DNA from: Vulcanimicrobiota bacterium
Lineage (GTDB): Bacteria > Vulcanimicrobiota > Xenobia > Xenobiales > Xenobiaceae
Length of the DNA: 64,000 bases
Assembly: GCA_944322965.1 (NCBI GenBank)
Contig: CALUQR010000005.1
Span: 58,488-122,487, forward strand
Direction of reading: 5' to 3'
The position numbers and the translations under genes were made by a program. Each line of letters begins with the position of its first letter. Within the stretch, counting starts at the first letter, position 1. The notes under the pieces are model-generated. The model was not told the DNA's origin, did no database searches, and saw only the letters and a program-made list of their open reading frames with translations. This document shows positions 24,322-33,524 of this stretch, piece after piece.

Positions 24322-25314
24322 TTAAGTTTCTATTTCGAGCTGAGGTCCATTTAACCCGCAAAGCGTAGAAAATTTAAGCTTTAGTTTAAAATTGGGCTGG
24401 CTGTTGAGGAGGGGAAAATCCCAATTGAGAGGATGGCAGATCCCGCCTGGGGGGGTGAGGCGCAAGTAATGGGGCCAAGCGTAACCGCCCTGAGGCCAGC
24501 CCCAGAGGATTAAGCGGGCCTGAGCCCAGGCCCAAAGGGCGGCGCAGCGCTGGGTAGGGATCCCTAAATGGCGCTCTAGAGCGGGGATCAAGGGAGCCCA
24601 ATCCCTCTGGCTTAGAGGTTTCTCCTCTAAGAGGAGGAGGCGGGAGCGGCTATTAGCTAAGGGGAGCTCTAGAGAGGCGGAGTCCAGCCTAGCTAGCCAC
24701 TTAGCTAAGAGGGAGCTAGAGGTAACTAAGCGCAGGGCGCTACCTTCGCCTACTGCGGCGCGCCAGGCCTCTTCTAAAGTCTCCCACTGGGGGGAGCGGG
24801 GGGAGATTAGGAGGCGCTTAAGGCGGCGGGTCTTAGTGAGGCGGGGGATGGCCTCGCCCATCTTGAGGGTCCAGTAATGGGGTTGGGCCTCGGGATCTTC
24901 CAGATAGAGGTAATTGAGGCGCTCGCGACTGAGCCAACCTAAATTTTGGCCTTGATGGTAGAGGCTAGCTTGGGCCCAGCGCAAAGTGCGCCCGCCGTAA
25001 CTTTGGGAGAGGGTCAGATCCTGGTCCGCTAAAGCTGGCCAGGCGAGGGGCCAGTTCGCTAATTGGGGCTCTAAGCGGGGCCATTGGGCCCCGCGGTAGG
25101 TCAGTTGCGGGGCCAGCGGGTGGGGAAGGGGGAGATCGGCCCCAGCCTTTAAAAGATGGTAGCTCCAGGCTTCTACTAGGGCTGCGGCTAAAAACTTATC
25201 TTGGCGAGGGGTAGGGGGGCGCAGAGTCTTACCCATCCCCGCTAGGCGGGCGCAGGCCCCGCGGTGACGGCCGTAGAGGCGCTCTAAACGGCGGCGCAGG
25301 CTGGGCTCAAGCAT
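24322..25314 (-). CDS. Hypothetical protein coupled to the GNAT gene
   Basis: I do not recognise this 330-residue protein, which is rich in Leu, Trp and Arg. There is no signal peptide or membrane helix. Its start overlaps the end of the upstream GNAT-like gene by 8 nt, suggesting translational coupling and a shared role. Segments such as LARLDSASLELPLANSRSRL and LPLPHPLAPQLTYRG offer no catalytic motif that I can name. Confidence 0.55.
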   Translation of the reverse strand: MLEPSLRRRLERLYGRHRGACARLAGMGKTLRPPTPRQDKFLAAALVEAWSYHLLKAGADLPLPHPLAPQLTYRGAQWPRLEPQLANWPLAWPALADQDLTLSQSYGGRTLRWAQASLYHQGQNLGWLSRERLNYLYLEDPEAQPHYWTLKMGEAIPRLTKTRRLKRLLISPRSPQWETLEEAWRAAVGEGSALRLVTSSSLLAKWLARLDSASLELPLANSRSRLLLLEEKPLSQRDWAPLIPALERHLGIPTQRCAALWAWAQARLILWGWPQGGYAWPHYLRLTPPGGICHPLNWDFPLLNSQPNFKLKLKFSTLCGLNGPQLEIET

Positions 25315-26503
25315 TAGTAACTAGTTCCTCCCACAGGCGAGCGGTATAGAGCTTAAAGAACTCTAAGAGGTAGGGCTTACAATCTTCGGTCAGCTTGAGC
25401 CCTTTAAAGTTTAAGGGCACGAAGCTGCGGGAAGCGAACATATAATCTAAGCGCTGCCCCTGATCTAAGCGCGCGGCGGGGAACCAGGCGCAGGGTATAA
25501 AGTAGGCTTGCCAGAGTTGGGCTTGGATCATGGGATCATAAGCTGAGGCTAAGACCTCCAGATACTTAGCTTGCAGCCTTTCACAAGCTTGGGCTACGGA
25601 TTCTAAGAGGAGGACCATATCGTAATTGCCCGTCTCTAAGCCTACCATGGTGGCGTGGCCGTCCACCTCTTGGAAGTTGAAGAAGGCTCGCACCGTCTTT
25701 TCGGGGTTAATGAGCATTAAATTGGGCTCTAGGAGGGGGCAGAAACCGAAGCGCAGCCTGCCCTCCTGGCGCAGGCGCTCCCTCTCCGCTTCGATCCCTT
25801 GGGGATAGTCGCTAGGCTGGGCTACTTCCAGCTCTAAGAGGGGCTGGGGGCAGGGGGGGAGCTCGATCGACTTCATAATGGCCGGACCCAGATGTAAGAG
25901 GCGATCGACTAGGCGGTACATCGTCTGCACCTGATTGAAGATGCGCGGCAGAGGGCGGCGACTCTGGAAGGCCTGGGGGCCGGAACAGATCTTAAAGGAG
26001 TGGGTCTCGTAATCGCGCAATTTGCGCACGTTGGGGAAGATGCCCGTATCGATATAGCCTAACTCTTTGAGATGCTGGTGGAAACTAGGGGAGACGAAGG
26101 TGCGCACCATGGCGTAAATTAAGGCGCAGGGCCCTTCCGGACCCAAAAGGGCCTTATGCCCCTCCTTCATCATGGCGTAGATCAACTTGTGGCCGCGCAT
26201 AGAGGCGGCGATCACCCCGCTAAAGGCCTTGCCCAAATGGTGGTAGGGATCGACGGCGAAGACGACGCTCCCCACAATCTCCTCGCCACATTGGCTGACG
26301 ATCCATAAATAATTGTGGTGATCGACTAAGGCCTCGGCCATCTTCACCGGGTCGGCGATCTCGGGGATAGTGTAGGTATCCCCGTAAGTATTCCAGTACA
26401 GCTGCTTAATTTGGGGCAGATCCTCTAGGCCGGCGGCGCGAATAATCACCTGGACCCCACCCTCCAAAGTCAGCTCCTGCGTCTCTAAGTGGAGCTCTAA
26501 CAT
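25307..26503 (-). CDS. GNAT-family N-acetyltransferase, two-domain
   Basis: The N-terminal 175 residues form a GNAT-like fold: VIIRAAGLEDLPQIKQLYWN, then the strand IVGSVVFAVDPYHHLG, then a helix with GHKLIYAMMKEGHKAL where acetyl-CoA would bind. The C-terminal half (about 215-398) looks like a second, more diverged domain of similar make-up (VDGHATMVGLETGNYDMVLL). Substrate unknown. The start has only AAGG upstream. Its end overlaps the next gene by 8 nt. An AT-rich gap of 160 nt separates it from the divergent gene at 26664. Confidence 0.65.
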   Translation of the reverse strand: MLELHLETQELTLEGGVQVIIRAAGLEDLPQIKQLYWNTYGDTYTIPEIADPVKMAEALVDHHNYLWIVSQCGEEIVGSVVFAVDPYHHLGKAFSGVIAASMRGHKLIYAMMKEGHKALLGPEGPCALIYAMVRTFVSPSFHQHLKELGYIDTGIFPNVRKLRDYETHSFKICSGPQAFQSRRPLPRIFNQVQTMYRLVDRLLHLGPAIMKSIELPPCPQPLLELEVAQPSDYPQGIEAERERLRQEGRLRFGFCPLLEPNLMLINPEKTVRAFFNFQEVDGHATMVGLETGNYDMVLLLESVAQACERLQAKYLEVLASAYDPMIQAQLWQAYFIPCAWFPAARLDQGQRLDYMFASRSFVPLNFKGLKLTEDCKPYLLEFFKLYTARLWEELVTNA

Positions 26504-26663
26504 ATCTAAAACCTTTTAATTATAATTACAATACCTTTTTTGACCTTCTTCCTAGATGTTGCCACTCCTTTAATAATCAATCCTGGGAGCAGGAGAAGGG
26601 AGGGAGGAAGGAGAATTCCTTCTTCTAGCTACGCTAAATCTATCTAAAATAAAGGGGGGGCAG

Positions 26664-27404
26664 ATGTATAGACGCTTTATCCTGTTTACCTGTTGTAGCG
26701 CACTCTTACTCTTCGCTTGGGGCTTAGCTTCTTGGTGGGGGGCCGACCGCGTGGCGGCCGATCCCCAAGATGTGCGGGGCTCTTCCAATGTGGCGGTCAG
26801 CGGTTATAGCAACGCCAAGGGCCATTTTACCCTCTGGTCGTCGGGGCTCATTACTTCGCTTCAGGGTCAAATAATTAATGAGGCCCAAGCTTACGATCTG
26901 GCGCCCCAGTTCCGCTTGCCCCAGCGGGCGCCCGGTCAGTGTCTCGGTTCGGGCAATGTAGCGGTGGGGGTCTTTGTAGCCGCCGAAGCTAGTTACGTAG
27001 TCTTTGCCGACGGTACGGTGCGCCGCCCGCGCGACGCGCGGGCGGGGGCGGGCCAAGCCCAAGGGCGCCAAGTGGCGGGTACCTTATTGCCCTGCAGCGA
27101 CTCTTCTATCTTGGCTGCGGGCGCCCAACATTACCAAGGGGGCTTTAGTCGCTCCCATAAGCGCTTAGGCGGCAATAGGGCGGAGACGACTATTACCTTT
27201 GAGGAACCTTTTACTACTAAACCGACTATTTTTCTTAGTCCTATGAGCCAACACGCTAGACGTTATAAGGGTAATTACGCCCAAGATTTCCAGTTGCAGC
27301 GGGTCACCCAAGAGGCCTTTACGGTGAGCTATGAGATCTTAGGGACTCTGCCCTCTACCTATCCCGACCTGGGCAGTTGCTACTTTCTGGCCGTAGGGGA
27401 GTAG
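26664..27404 (+). CDS. Exported protein with two short repeats and an H-type-lectin-like C-terminus
   Basis: Residues 1-33 form a signal peptide ending near ADRVAADPQ. Two similar beta-rich segments follow: SNVAVSGYSNAKGHFTLWSS and GNVAVGVFVAAEASYVVFAD. The last 75 residues have the pattern of an H-type lectin domain: TITFEEPFTTKPTIFLSP, later FQLQRVTQEAFTVSYEI. Such domains bind sugars. The protein is likely extracytoplasmic and may bind carbohydrate. The lectin match is by eye only. Confidence 0.6.
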   Translation: MYRRFILFTCCSALLLFAWGLASWWGADRVAADPQDVRGSSNVAVSGYSNAKGHFTLWSSGLITSLQGQIINEAQAYDLAPQFRLPQRAPGQCLGSGNVAVGVFVAAEASYVVFADGTVRRPRDARAGAGQAQGRQVAGTLLPCSDSSILAAGAQHYQGGFSRSHKRLGGNRAETTITFEEPFTTKPTIFLSPMSQHARRYKGNYAQDFQLQRVTQEAFTVSYEILGTLPSTYPDLGSCYFLAVGE

Positions 27405-27443
27405 AGACCAGGCATTGGCGGGCGGAGGGTGAAAGAGAGGCCT

Positions 27444-28808
27444 ATGTACCTAGATATCCTGCGCCCGCAAGGGCTCTTAGAGTATTACGCTACCCGTTGG
27501 AATGAGACTAAGTTGGGGGAGACGGTCAAGACCTTGCCGGGAGGGCTCTTTAACGCCCAGACCCTCTTAGAAGCTCGCCAAGCGGGGGCTAGATACGCCC
27601 TTTTGGGAGTTCCGGAAGATATAGGTCCTCGGGCTAACGGGGGGCGGGCGGGTTGCGCCGCAGCCTGGCCCGCCTTTTTAAAGTACTTTTTGAGCCAACA
27701 GAGCAACTGCTTCTTAGAGGGGGATAACCTGCTCTTAGTCGGTTCTCTCCACTGTGAGGATCTGCAAGAGGCGGCCTTAAACGTCCCTCCGGGCAGAGAA
27801 CCTTTAGAGTATTGGCGCCAATTGTGCGCCGTCTTAGACGAGCGCCTCTTTCCTATCGTAGCCGCCTTAGTCGCTTATGGATTCTTGCCCATCGTGATAG
27901 GCGGCGGCCACAATAACGCCTTCCCCCTCATTAAGGGGGTGGCTATGGGCCTCTCCCTCTCCTCGCTGCGCGGTCCGCTCCTAGAGGATCATCCGCTCAT
28001 GCAGTTGGCCTTTGGGCGCGGTAACTCCCTTTTGGGAGAGGTCCCCAGCTCTAATCAAAAGCCGGCCCCGGAAGTAGCCGACCATTTGGCCCAGGCTTTA
28101 GGGAAGATAGCCTCCGGGGAAGAGAAGAAGTCTAAGGCCTTTACGGAGAGTATCTGTCCGGAGGAAATGAGCTTAGCGGAGGCTGTGCGCCGCCACTTGC
28201 AAGAGGAGGGCGTCTCCCAGGAGAAGGTCCAAGCTTTGGGGCCTACCGACGATGGGGGGCAACATTTCCTGCCCTTAGCGGTCGTCAATTGCGACCCCCA
28301 TGGCGATTTTAGAGCCCTAGAGGGGCGCCATAGCGGCAACCCCTTTAGCTACGCCAAGATGGGGCGCTACTTAGATACGTACTGTCTTTTGGGTTACCAC
28401 GAAAACGCCAACTCGGCCAATATGTTGGCCTACATGCGGGCCCAAGGGGTGCGGGCCTTCTCCTATGAGTCTATCTGGGTGCGGCGCGAGTTTAGCTTAG
28501 AGGAGACCTTGCGCTTTATTATCCAGCTCTTACATCAGGCCCAATATCCGGTGGGGGTAGAGTTAGACGCCGACGCCCTGGCCCAGATGCCCTCTAGCGC
28601 CCGCACCCCCTGCGGATTGAGCTTAGAGGAGGGGGCCTACTACCTCTACAGCGTAGCTAGCGCCCTGCCCATAGCTTACGCCCACCTGCCCGAAGCCGCC
28701 CCCTCCTTAGGCGAGGATGGGGAACGCTACGTAGGGCGCGGTTTGACCCTCTTAGTCAATAGCATCCTCAAAGGCTGCCAACATTATGCGGAGGCGGGGC
28801 GGGTCTAA
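27444..28808 (+). CDS. Formiminoglutamase-like protein of the arginase/ureohydrolase family
   Basis: Ureohydrolases hydrolyse guanidino or formimino groups with two Mn ions. The metal ligands are visible: GGGHNNAF (first His), NCDPHGDFR (DxHxD) and ELDADAL (DxD). With HutI, the formimidoyltransferase and the formylglutamate hydrolase nearby, formiminoglutamate is the likely substrate, giving glutamate and formamide. The protein is longer than typical HutG, with an insertion of about 75 residues between GGGHN and NCDPHGDF (segment ASGEEKKSKAF). Start: the ATG at 27444 after GAGAGG is preferred over a GTG at 27429. It ends 4 nt from a convergent gene. Confidence 0.8.
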   Translation: MYLDILRPQGLLEYYATRWNETKLGETVKTLPGGLFNAQTLLEARQAGARYALLGVPEDIGPRANGGRAGCAAAWPAFLKYFLSQQSNCFLEGDNLLLVGSLHCEDLQEAALNVPPGREPLEYWRQLCAVLDERLFPIVAALVAYGFLPIVIGGGHNNAFPLIKGVAMGLSLSSLRGPLLEDHPLMQLAFGRGNSLLGEVPSSNQKPAPEVADHLAQALGKIASGEEKKSKAFTESICPEEMSLAEAVRRHLQEEGVSQEKVQALGPTDDGGQHFLPLAVVNCDPHGDFRALEGRHSGNPFSYAKMGRYLDTYCLLGYHENANSANMLAYMRAQGVRAFSYESIWVRREFSLEETLRFIIQLLHQAQYPVGVELDADALAQMPSSARTPCGLSLEEGAYYLYSVASALPIAYAHLPEAAPSLGEDGERYVGRGLTLLVNSILKGCQHYAEAGRV

Positions 28809-28812
28809 GAGT

Positions 28813-29622
28813 TTAAGTACCTGGGCCCGGTTTTAATTGGGGCAGGTCGACGGGCGGAGGCGGGAGGAGCAGTTCCAGAGAGTTATCGCCGCGCTGGGGG
28901 GGATTGGCTAAAGGCAGGCCGGTGCGGGGGTCTAAGCTGCGCCCCATATGGCGCACCCAGTGGCGCAGGGGGGTAGTTACGGCCCGCTGCTCCTCCTGTT
29001 GGCGCTCTAATTGGCGCTCTTGCTCTTCTAAGGTAGCCAGATCTTGGGCGGCGGCTTCTAAGCAGAGGCGCAGATGTTCCCGATTCCAGATCTCGCCCTC
29101 CGGCAAGGGGCGCAAGACCTCTATCCCTTGGGGTCCCTCCTTAAGCTCTATATATTCAGGGTGGGGCTGGGGCAGGACCCAGGGTGAAGTTGTGGGAGAG
29201 GGGGCGGCGTGGTTGAGGCGGCGCTGGAGGCGGCTGCGGTAGGCCCTCAAGATCGATTGGCCCTGGCGGTTGCGCTCTAAGCGATCGGCGCGGGCCTCTA
29301 AGGCCCGATCTTGGCGCACTAAAAGGCGCAGCCCCAAATAGAATTGGAGGGTAGGCTGGGGCAGATCGAGCCCCAAAGAGGCCGCCTGGGCGGGCAACTC
29401 TTCCACCTTAGTATTTAAGGGCAGAGCGCTGGCCCGCTCCTGACAGATCTGGCGCGCCTCAGGGGGCAAGATACGGTTGAGGCGCGCCAGCCAGTCCCAG
29501 GCTCTGGGCTGGATGAGGGCCTGGGCGGGGGACGTCGCCAACCAAGCTAAGGTTAAGCCTAGCGCCCAAAGTATTAGGGCTCGGGGCCAGAATGGGGATT
29601 TAAGGGCGGAGATGGAAGACAT
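28813..29622 (-). CDS. Exported protein of unknown function
   Basis: Residues 1-36 look like a signal peptide (LILWALGLTLAWLATSPAQA). The mature part is helical and Arg/Gln/Glu-rich, with a probable coiled coil at about 190-220 (LATLEEQERQLERQQEEQRA) and a proline-rich end (LLPPPPVDLP). No family is recognised. It overlaps the end of the inositol-phosphatase-like gene by 23 nt and has no clear ribosome binding site, so it may depend on coupled translation. Confidence 0.55.
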   Translation of the reverse strand: MSSISALKSPFWPRALILWALGLTLAWLATSPAQALIQPRAWDWLARLNRILPPEARQICQERASALPLNTKVEELPAQAASLGLDLPQPTLQFYLGLRLLVRQDRALEARADRLERNRQGQSILRAYRSRLQRRLNHAAPSPTTSPWVLPQPHPEYIELKEGPQGIEVLRPLPEGEIWNREHLRLCLEAAAQDLATLEEQERQLERQQEEQRAVTTPLRHWVRHMGRSLDPRTGLPLANPPQRGDNSLELLLPPPPVDLPQLKPGPGT

Positions 29623-30391
29623 TATCTAAAAGCTTGGCCCGCGCTTTGGGGTGGCTCAAGATGACTACGGGCAGGTTGGGATTCTCTTTGGTCAGTTCCT
29701 CAATCTGGAAGGGACGGCCGTCTAAGTAGTCGACGCAGCCGCCCGCCTCTAAGAGGATAGGGATACTGCCCGCCAGATCCCAGTGGTAGACGCGCATTAA
29801 AGCTCCGGCCGCGTCGCCCCGGGCCACCATCATGGCGTGGGCTACGGTAGAACCTAAAGAGCGGATCTTGCCCTTATAGTCGACCGTAAAGCGGTTGTGG
29901 AAGGTGGAGGGGACTAAGATCTGATTCTCCTTCTGGCTGAGGGCCGCCGTAGAGACGTCTAAGCGCTGCTTCTTCCAAAGAGGCGACTCCATATAAGCCC
30001 CGCAGCCCTTGGCTCCATAGTAGAGCTCGTCGAGAGCGGGCAAGTAGACTACCCCCAGCGCGGGCTGACCCTCTGCAATGAGGCCTAAGCTGATTCCCCA
30101 ACTGGGCAGGCGGCAGAGGTAGGCGGCCGTGCCGTCGATAGGATCGATAGACCAGACTAAGGAGTGCTCGCCGGGATGGGAGCCCGTCTCCTCGCCGATA
30201 ATCCCCTCTCCGGGAAAGTTAGCTTGTAAACCCGCCAAGAGTTGGAGTTCGACCTCCTTATCCGCTTGGGTGACGAAGGTACCGTCCCTTTTGCTCTGGC
30301 CGCAGACGCGACCAAAGCGCTCCAAAGCCAACGGGGCGGCGGCGCGCACCAGCGAGACGGCGGTCTGTAGACGTGCTCCATAATCGATCAT
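29600..30391 (-). CDS. Inositol monophosphatase-family phosphatase
   Basis: A Mg-dependent sugar/inositol phosphatase. Metal-binding motifs are GEETGSHPG (first Glu), WSIDPIDGTAAY (DPIDGT) and, near the C-terminus, WDLAGSIPILLEAGG (WDxAG). The length of 263 residues is normal. Family members act on inositol phosphate, histidinol phosphate, fructose-1,6-bisphosphate or PAP; the substrate is not evident. It has a GGGAG site 9 nt before the ATG. Confidence 0.9.
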   Translation of the reverse strand: MIDYGARLQTAVSLVRAAAPLALERFGRVCGQSKRDGTFVTQADKEVELQLLAGLQANFPGEGIIGEETGSHPGEHSLVWSIDPIDGTAAYLCRLPSWGISLGLIAEGQPALGVVYLPALDELYYGAKGCGAYMESPLWKKQRLDVSTAALSQKENQILVPSTFHNRFTVDYKGKIRSLGSTVAHAMMVARGDAAGALMRVYHWDLAGSIPILLEAGGCVDYLDGRPFQIEELTKENPNLPVVILSHPKARAKLLDNVFHLRP

Positions 30392-30454
30392 ATCTTGCGA
30401 GCTCCCCTCTAAGAGTAGAGAGTCAATTTCGGGTATTGAGGCGGGAGATCCCTC

Positions 30455-31579
30455 CTAAAGGCGGTTAGTTAGAGCCTGGGGATTGAGCTGCTGCAATTGA
30501 CTGGGCACAAAGAGGCCGTTCTGGCGAATGAGCTGGCCGTCAAAGTAGATCTCTCCGCCCGCCTCTTGGCTTAAGACTAAGTCCCAGTGGATAGCGGAGT
30601 GGTTGCCATTATCGGCCGCCTGGTAACAGTTGCCTAAAGCCAAGTGGAGGCTGCCGCGCATCTTCTCATCGAAGATCGTATCCCCAATGGCGCGGGTAAT
30701 GTAGGGATTAAAGCCCAAAGCGAACTCGCCCACGTAGCGGGCCCCCTCGTCGGTATCTAAGAGCGTATTTAAAGCGGCGCTATGGCTAGAGCGAGCCTCT
30801 ACCACCTTCCCGCGGCTGAATTTTAAGTAGACGTCTTGCATACGCACTCCGCGGTAGTTAGTGAGGGTATTGAAGCTAATCTCTCCCTCCACGGAGTCGC
30901 GCACCGGGGCGGAATAGCACTCTCCATCGGGCAGGTTGCGCAACCCGAAGCAGGCTAAAGAGCCTATCCCCTGCATCGAAAAGCGCAGATCGGTACCCGG
31001 CCCCTTAATCTCCACCCGGTCGGTGCGGGCCATCAACTCTTGGAGGGGCTGGACGGCCTTTTCCATGGCTTGGTAGTCGGTCAGGCAGACTTGGAAGAAA
31101 TAGTCCCTAAAGGCCTCGTCGGACATATCGGCCAGCTGAGCTAAAGCGGAGGTAGGCCAGCGCAAGACGACCCAGCGAGTATTAGGGACGCGCAACTTAC
31201 TGTGGACGGGCTGCATCCAGTACTTTTGGTAGATAGCCATATTCTCAGGGGGCACGTCGGCCATAGCGGCCGCATTGAGCATTCCGCGCAGCCCGATATA
31301 ACAATCCATATGGCGCATACGCTCCGCCTCCAGCTCGCCCACGCTCTGACAGGCCCTGCGCAGGGCCTCCGTATCGGGGTTGCGCAAAAACTGGCGCAAG
31401 ATTTCCGTGTCGCTCAGATTGAAGATGGGGATCCCCCCGGCCTCCGTCACCGCCTGGGAGAGGGCGCAGAGCATGGCGCTGGGGATAGCCGTGGCCTCAA
31501 TGAGTACCTTATCGCCCTCGCGCACGCGAATAGAGTGGTGGACCAAGAGCTTAGCGAGCTGGTGGTAACGCGGATCCAT
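30455..31579 (-). CDS. M29-family metallo-aminopeptidase (AmpS/PepS-like)
   Basis: A cytosolic thermophilic-type aminopeptidase that removes N-terminal residues using two metal ions. Expected ligand regions are present: GECYSAPVRDSVEGEISFN, VGEFALGFNP, and the C-terminal NGNHSAIHWDLV with two His and one Asp. Its 374 residues are close to the family norm. It has GGGAGGT 7 nt upstream of the ATG and is transcribed away from the histidine-degradation genes. Confidence 0.9.
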   Translation of the reverse strand: MDPRYHQLAKLLVHHSIRVREGDKVLIEATAIPSAMLCALSQAVTEAGGIPIFNLSDTEILRQFLRNPDTEALRRACQSVGELEAERMRHMDCYIGLRGMLNAAAMADVPPENMAIYQKYWMQPVHSKLRVPNTRWVVLRWPTSALAQLADMSDEAFRDYFFQVCLTDYQAMEKAVQPLQELMARTDRVEIKGPGTDLRFSMQGIGSLACFGLRNLPDGECYSAPVRDSVEGEISFNTLTNYRGVRMQDVYLKFSRGKVVEARSSHSAALNTLLDTDEGARYVGEFALGFNPYITRAIGDTIFDEKMRGSLHLALGNCYQAADNGNHSAIHWDLVLSQEAGGEIYFDGQLIRQNGLFVPSQLQQLNPQALTNRL

Positions 31580-31730
31580 GGGGTAGACCTCCCGGAAAAA
31601 AGACTAGTCCTCGGGGCTTTGCTAACTGGGGTGCCGAGCCCTCTAAAAGGGAGAGTAGGGGGAAAAAAAAGATTAATGTGGAACATTTGCCCAGCCCTCA
31701 GGCTTTTGAGTTTGGGAAGGAGAAAATGCG

Positions 31731-32567
31731 GTGGCTCGATTACCTTTCTTACTGACTATTGTCCATGGCGGGACGGTGCTGCCCCGAGAGTTGACCACCC
31801 GCTTGGCTTTGACTCCGGCCGATGTCTTCTACGATTCCGATCCTTGGACCCGCGAGATCTTCTCATTTGGAGAGACGGTCCAGGGCAGATTGGAGGCTGA
31901 AGTCGCCCGTTCGGTGATCGATATCGACTGCGATCCCAGCTTGAAGCCCCCCAAAGTGAAGGATGGGGTAGTGCGCTTAGTGACCCGCTACAATAAGCCC
32001 GTCTGGCGCGAGGATGGGGAACCTACCCTAGAGGACGTCAACCGCCTAGTCGATCGTTACCATCGCAACTATCACGATATTCTCGATCGCGTCGCTTCCC
32101 GCGGCGGCGTGCGTTTAGGGATCGATTGCCACTCGATGGCCCCCTACGGGGCGCCCTTAGATCCCGATCCCGGGGCTCTGCGCCCGCTCTTCTGTTTAGG
32201 CAATATGGGGGGCGAAGGGGGCGAGGGGGAATGGACGACCTGCGATCCCCAGCAGTTGCAGAAATTAGCCCAAGTCTTAGAGGAAGAGTTTAGCGATCTG
32301 CCCCTCCAGGAGGGCCAAGCTTTAGTCAGTTTCAACGCCCCCTTCTCGGGCGGTTATATCCTCAAGCGCCACCGCCGGGAGCGCAATGGGGAGGGGACCC
32401 CTTGGTTGCAATTGAACGTCAACCGCTCCTTAGTCTTAGCCCAGGAACCCCAAGATCCCAGCCAAGAGGTAGAGCCCCCCGATTCCGATCGCGAAGTGGT
32501 AAGTAAGTTGCGCCAGCGCCTCTTAAACGTCTTAAAGCGCTTCGCGGAGCGTTTGGCGCAAGGGTAG
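31731..32567 (+). CDS. N-formylglutamate amidohydrolase family protein
   Basis: The family hydrolyses N-formylglutamate to formate and glutamate in the five-step histidine pathway. Recognisable pieces are PFLLTIVHGGTVLP, FYDSDPWTREIF, VIDIDCDP, LGIDCHSMAPYG and NAPFSGGYILKRH. The start is GTG, with AAGGAG 8 nt upstream; a nearby ATG at 31726 is in another frame. It is the first of four tightly spaced histidine-degradation genes (12 nt before the next), so they are probably one operon. Confidence 0.87.
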   Translation: MARLPFLLTIVHGGTVLPRELTTRLALTPADVFYDSDPWTREIFSFGETVQGRLEAEVARSVIDIDCDPSLKPPKVKDGVVRLVTRYNKPVWREDGEPTLEDVNRLVDRYHRNYHDILDRVASRGGVRLGIDCHSMAPYGAPLDPDPGALRPLFCLGNMGGEGGEGEWTTCDPQQLQKLAQVLEEEFSDLPLQEGQALVSFNAPFSGGYILKRHRRERNGEGTPWLQLNVNRSLVLAQEPQDPSQEVEPPDSDREVVSKLRQRLLNVLKRFAERLAQG

Positions 32568-32579
32568 TTAGCCTCCGGT

Positions 32580-33500
32580 ATGGGTCCCATCTTTCAGTGC
32601 GTGCCTAATCTCTCTGAAGGACGCCGCCTCGAGGTAGTAGAGGAGGCGGCTCGGGCCCTGCGCGATGTGAGCGGCCTCTGCCTACTCAATTATTCGGCCG
32701 ATCCCGACCATAACCGCTCCGTCTTTACTATGTTGGGGGGTCAGGAGCACGTAGCCCGAGGGGTTAAGGCGCTCTTTGAGGTGGCCGACAAGTATCTAGA
32801 TATGCGCTGCCATCAGGGGGTCCATCCCCGTTTAGGAGCGGTCGACGTGGTACCCTTCGTCCCTTTAAGGCGGGCCACGATGGAGATGGCCCAAGAGCTC
32901 TGCCGGGAGGTGGCGGAGCGGATCGCCCAGGACTTCCAGTTGCCTATCTACTTTTATGGGCAGTCGGCTACTAGCCCGGAGCGCGCCTCCTTAGCCCATT
33001 TGCGGCGCGGGGGTTGGGAAGCTTTAGCGCAGGAGGGTTTAGAGTCGGCGGACCGCCGCCCCGATCTGGGTCCCTCTCAGCTCCATCCCCGTTTAGGGGC
33101 CTCCTCTTTTGGAGCGCGCGGCCCTCTGGTGGCCTTTAACGTCTTATTGCAGAGCGACGATCTGCGCGTAGCCCAAGCTATCGCCCGTCGGGTGCGGGCC
33201 CGCTCGGGGGGCCTGCAGGGGGTCAAGGCCTTGGGGTTGCCTTTGGCCTCGCGGGGGATAGTCCAGATCTCTATGAACTTGACCGATCCCCAGCGGACGG
33301 CTATTTACACCGCTTTAGAACTAGTTAAAATAGAGGCTCAACGCTTCGGGGTCCAGATCTTAGGCTCGGAGCTCATTGGCGCCATCTCGCTCGATCAGCT
33401 GGCCGATAGCGCCTCTTATTATTGGCAGATGGACCGGTTGCAGCCCGACCAAGTCTTAGAGACTGGGATCTTGCAGCTGGAGGAAGATTTCTCGCTCTAA
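32580..33500 (+). CDS. Glutamate formimidoyltransferase (FtcD N-terminal type)
   Basis: Transfers the formimino group of formiminoglutamate to tetrahydrofolate. Signature segments are FQCVPNLSEGRRLEVVE, NYSADPDHNRSVFT, HQGVHPRLGAVDVVPFVP and YFYGQSATSPERASLAHLRRG, the last near the folate site. At 306 residues it is the free-standing transferase domain. In animals it is fused to the cyclodeaminase, which here is a separate gene at 34776. Confidence 0.93.
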   Translation: MGPIFQCVPNLSEGRRLEVVEEAARALRDVSGLCLLNYSADPDHNRSVFTMLGGQEHVARGVKALFEVADKYLDMRCHQGVHPRLGAVDVVPFVPLRRATMEMAQELCREVAERIAQDFQLPIYFYGQSATSPERASLAHLRRGGWEALAQEGLESADRRPDLGPSQLHPRLGASSFGARGPLVAFNVLLQSDDLRVAQAIARRVRARSGGLQGVKALGLPLASRGIVQISMNLTDPQRTAIYTALELVKIEAQRFGVQILGSELIGAISLDQLADSASYYWQMDRLQPDQVLETGILQLEEDFSL

Positions 33501-33524
33501 GGGAGAGCGTGAGGAGGTTTGGGA

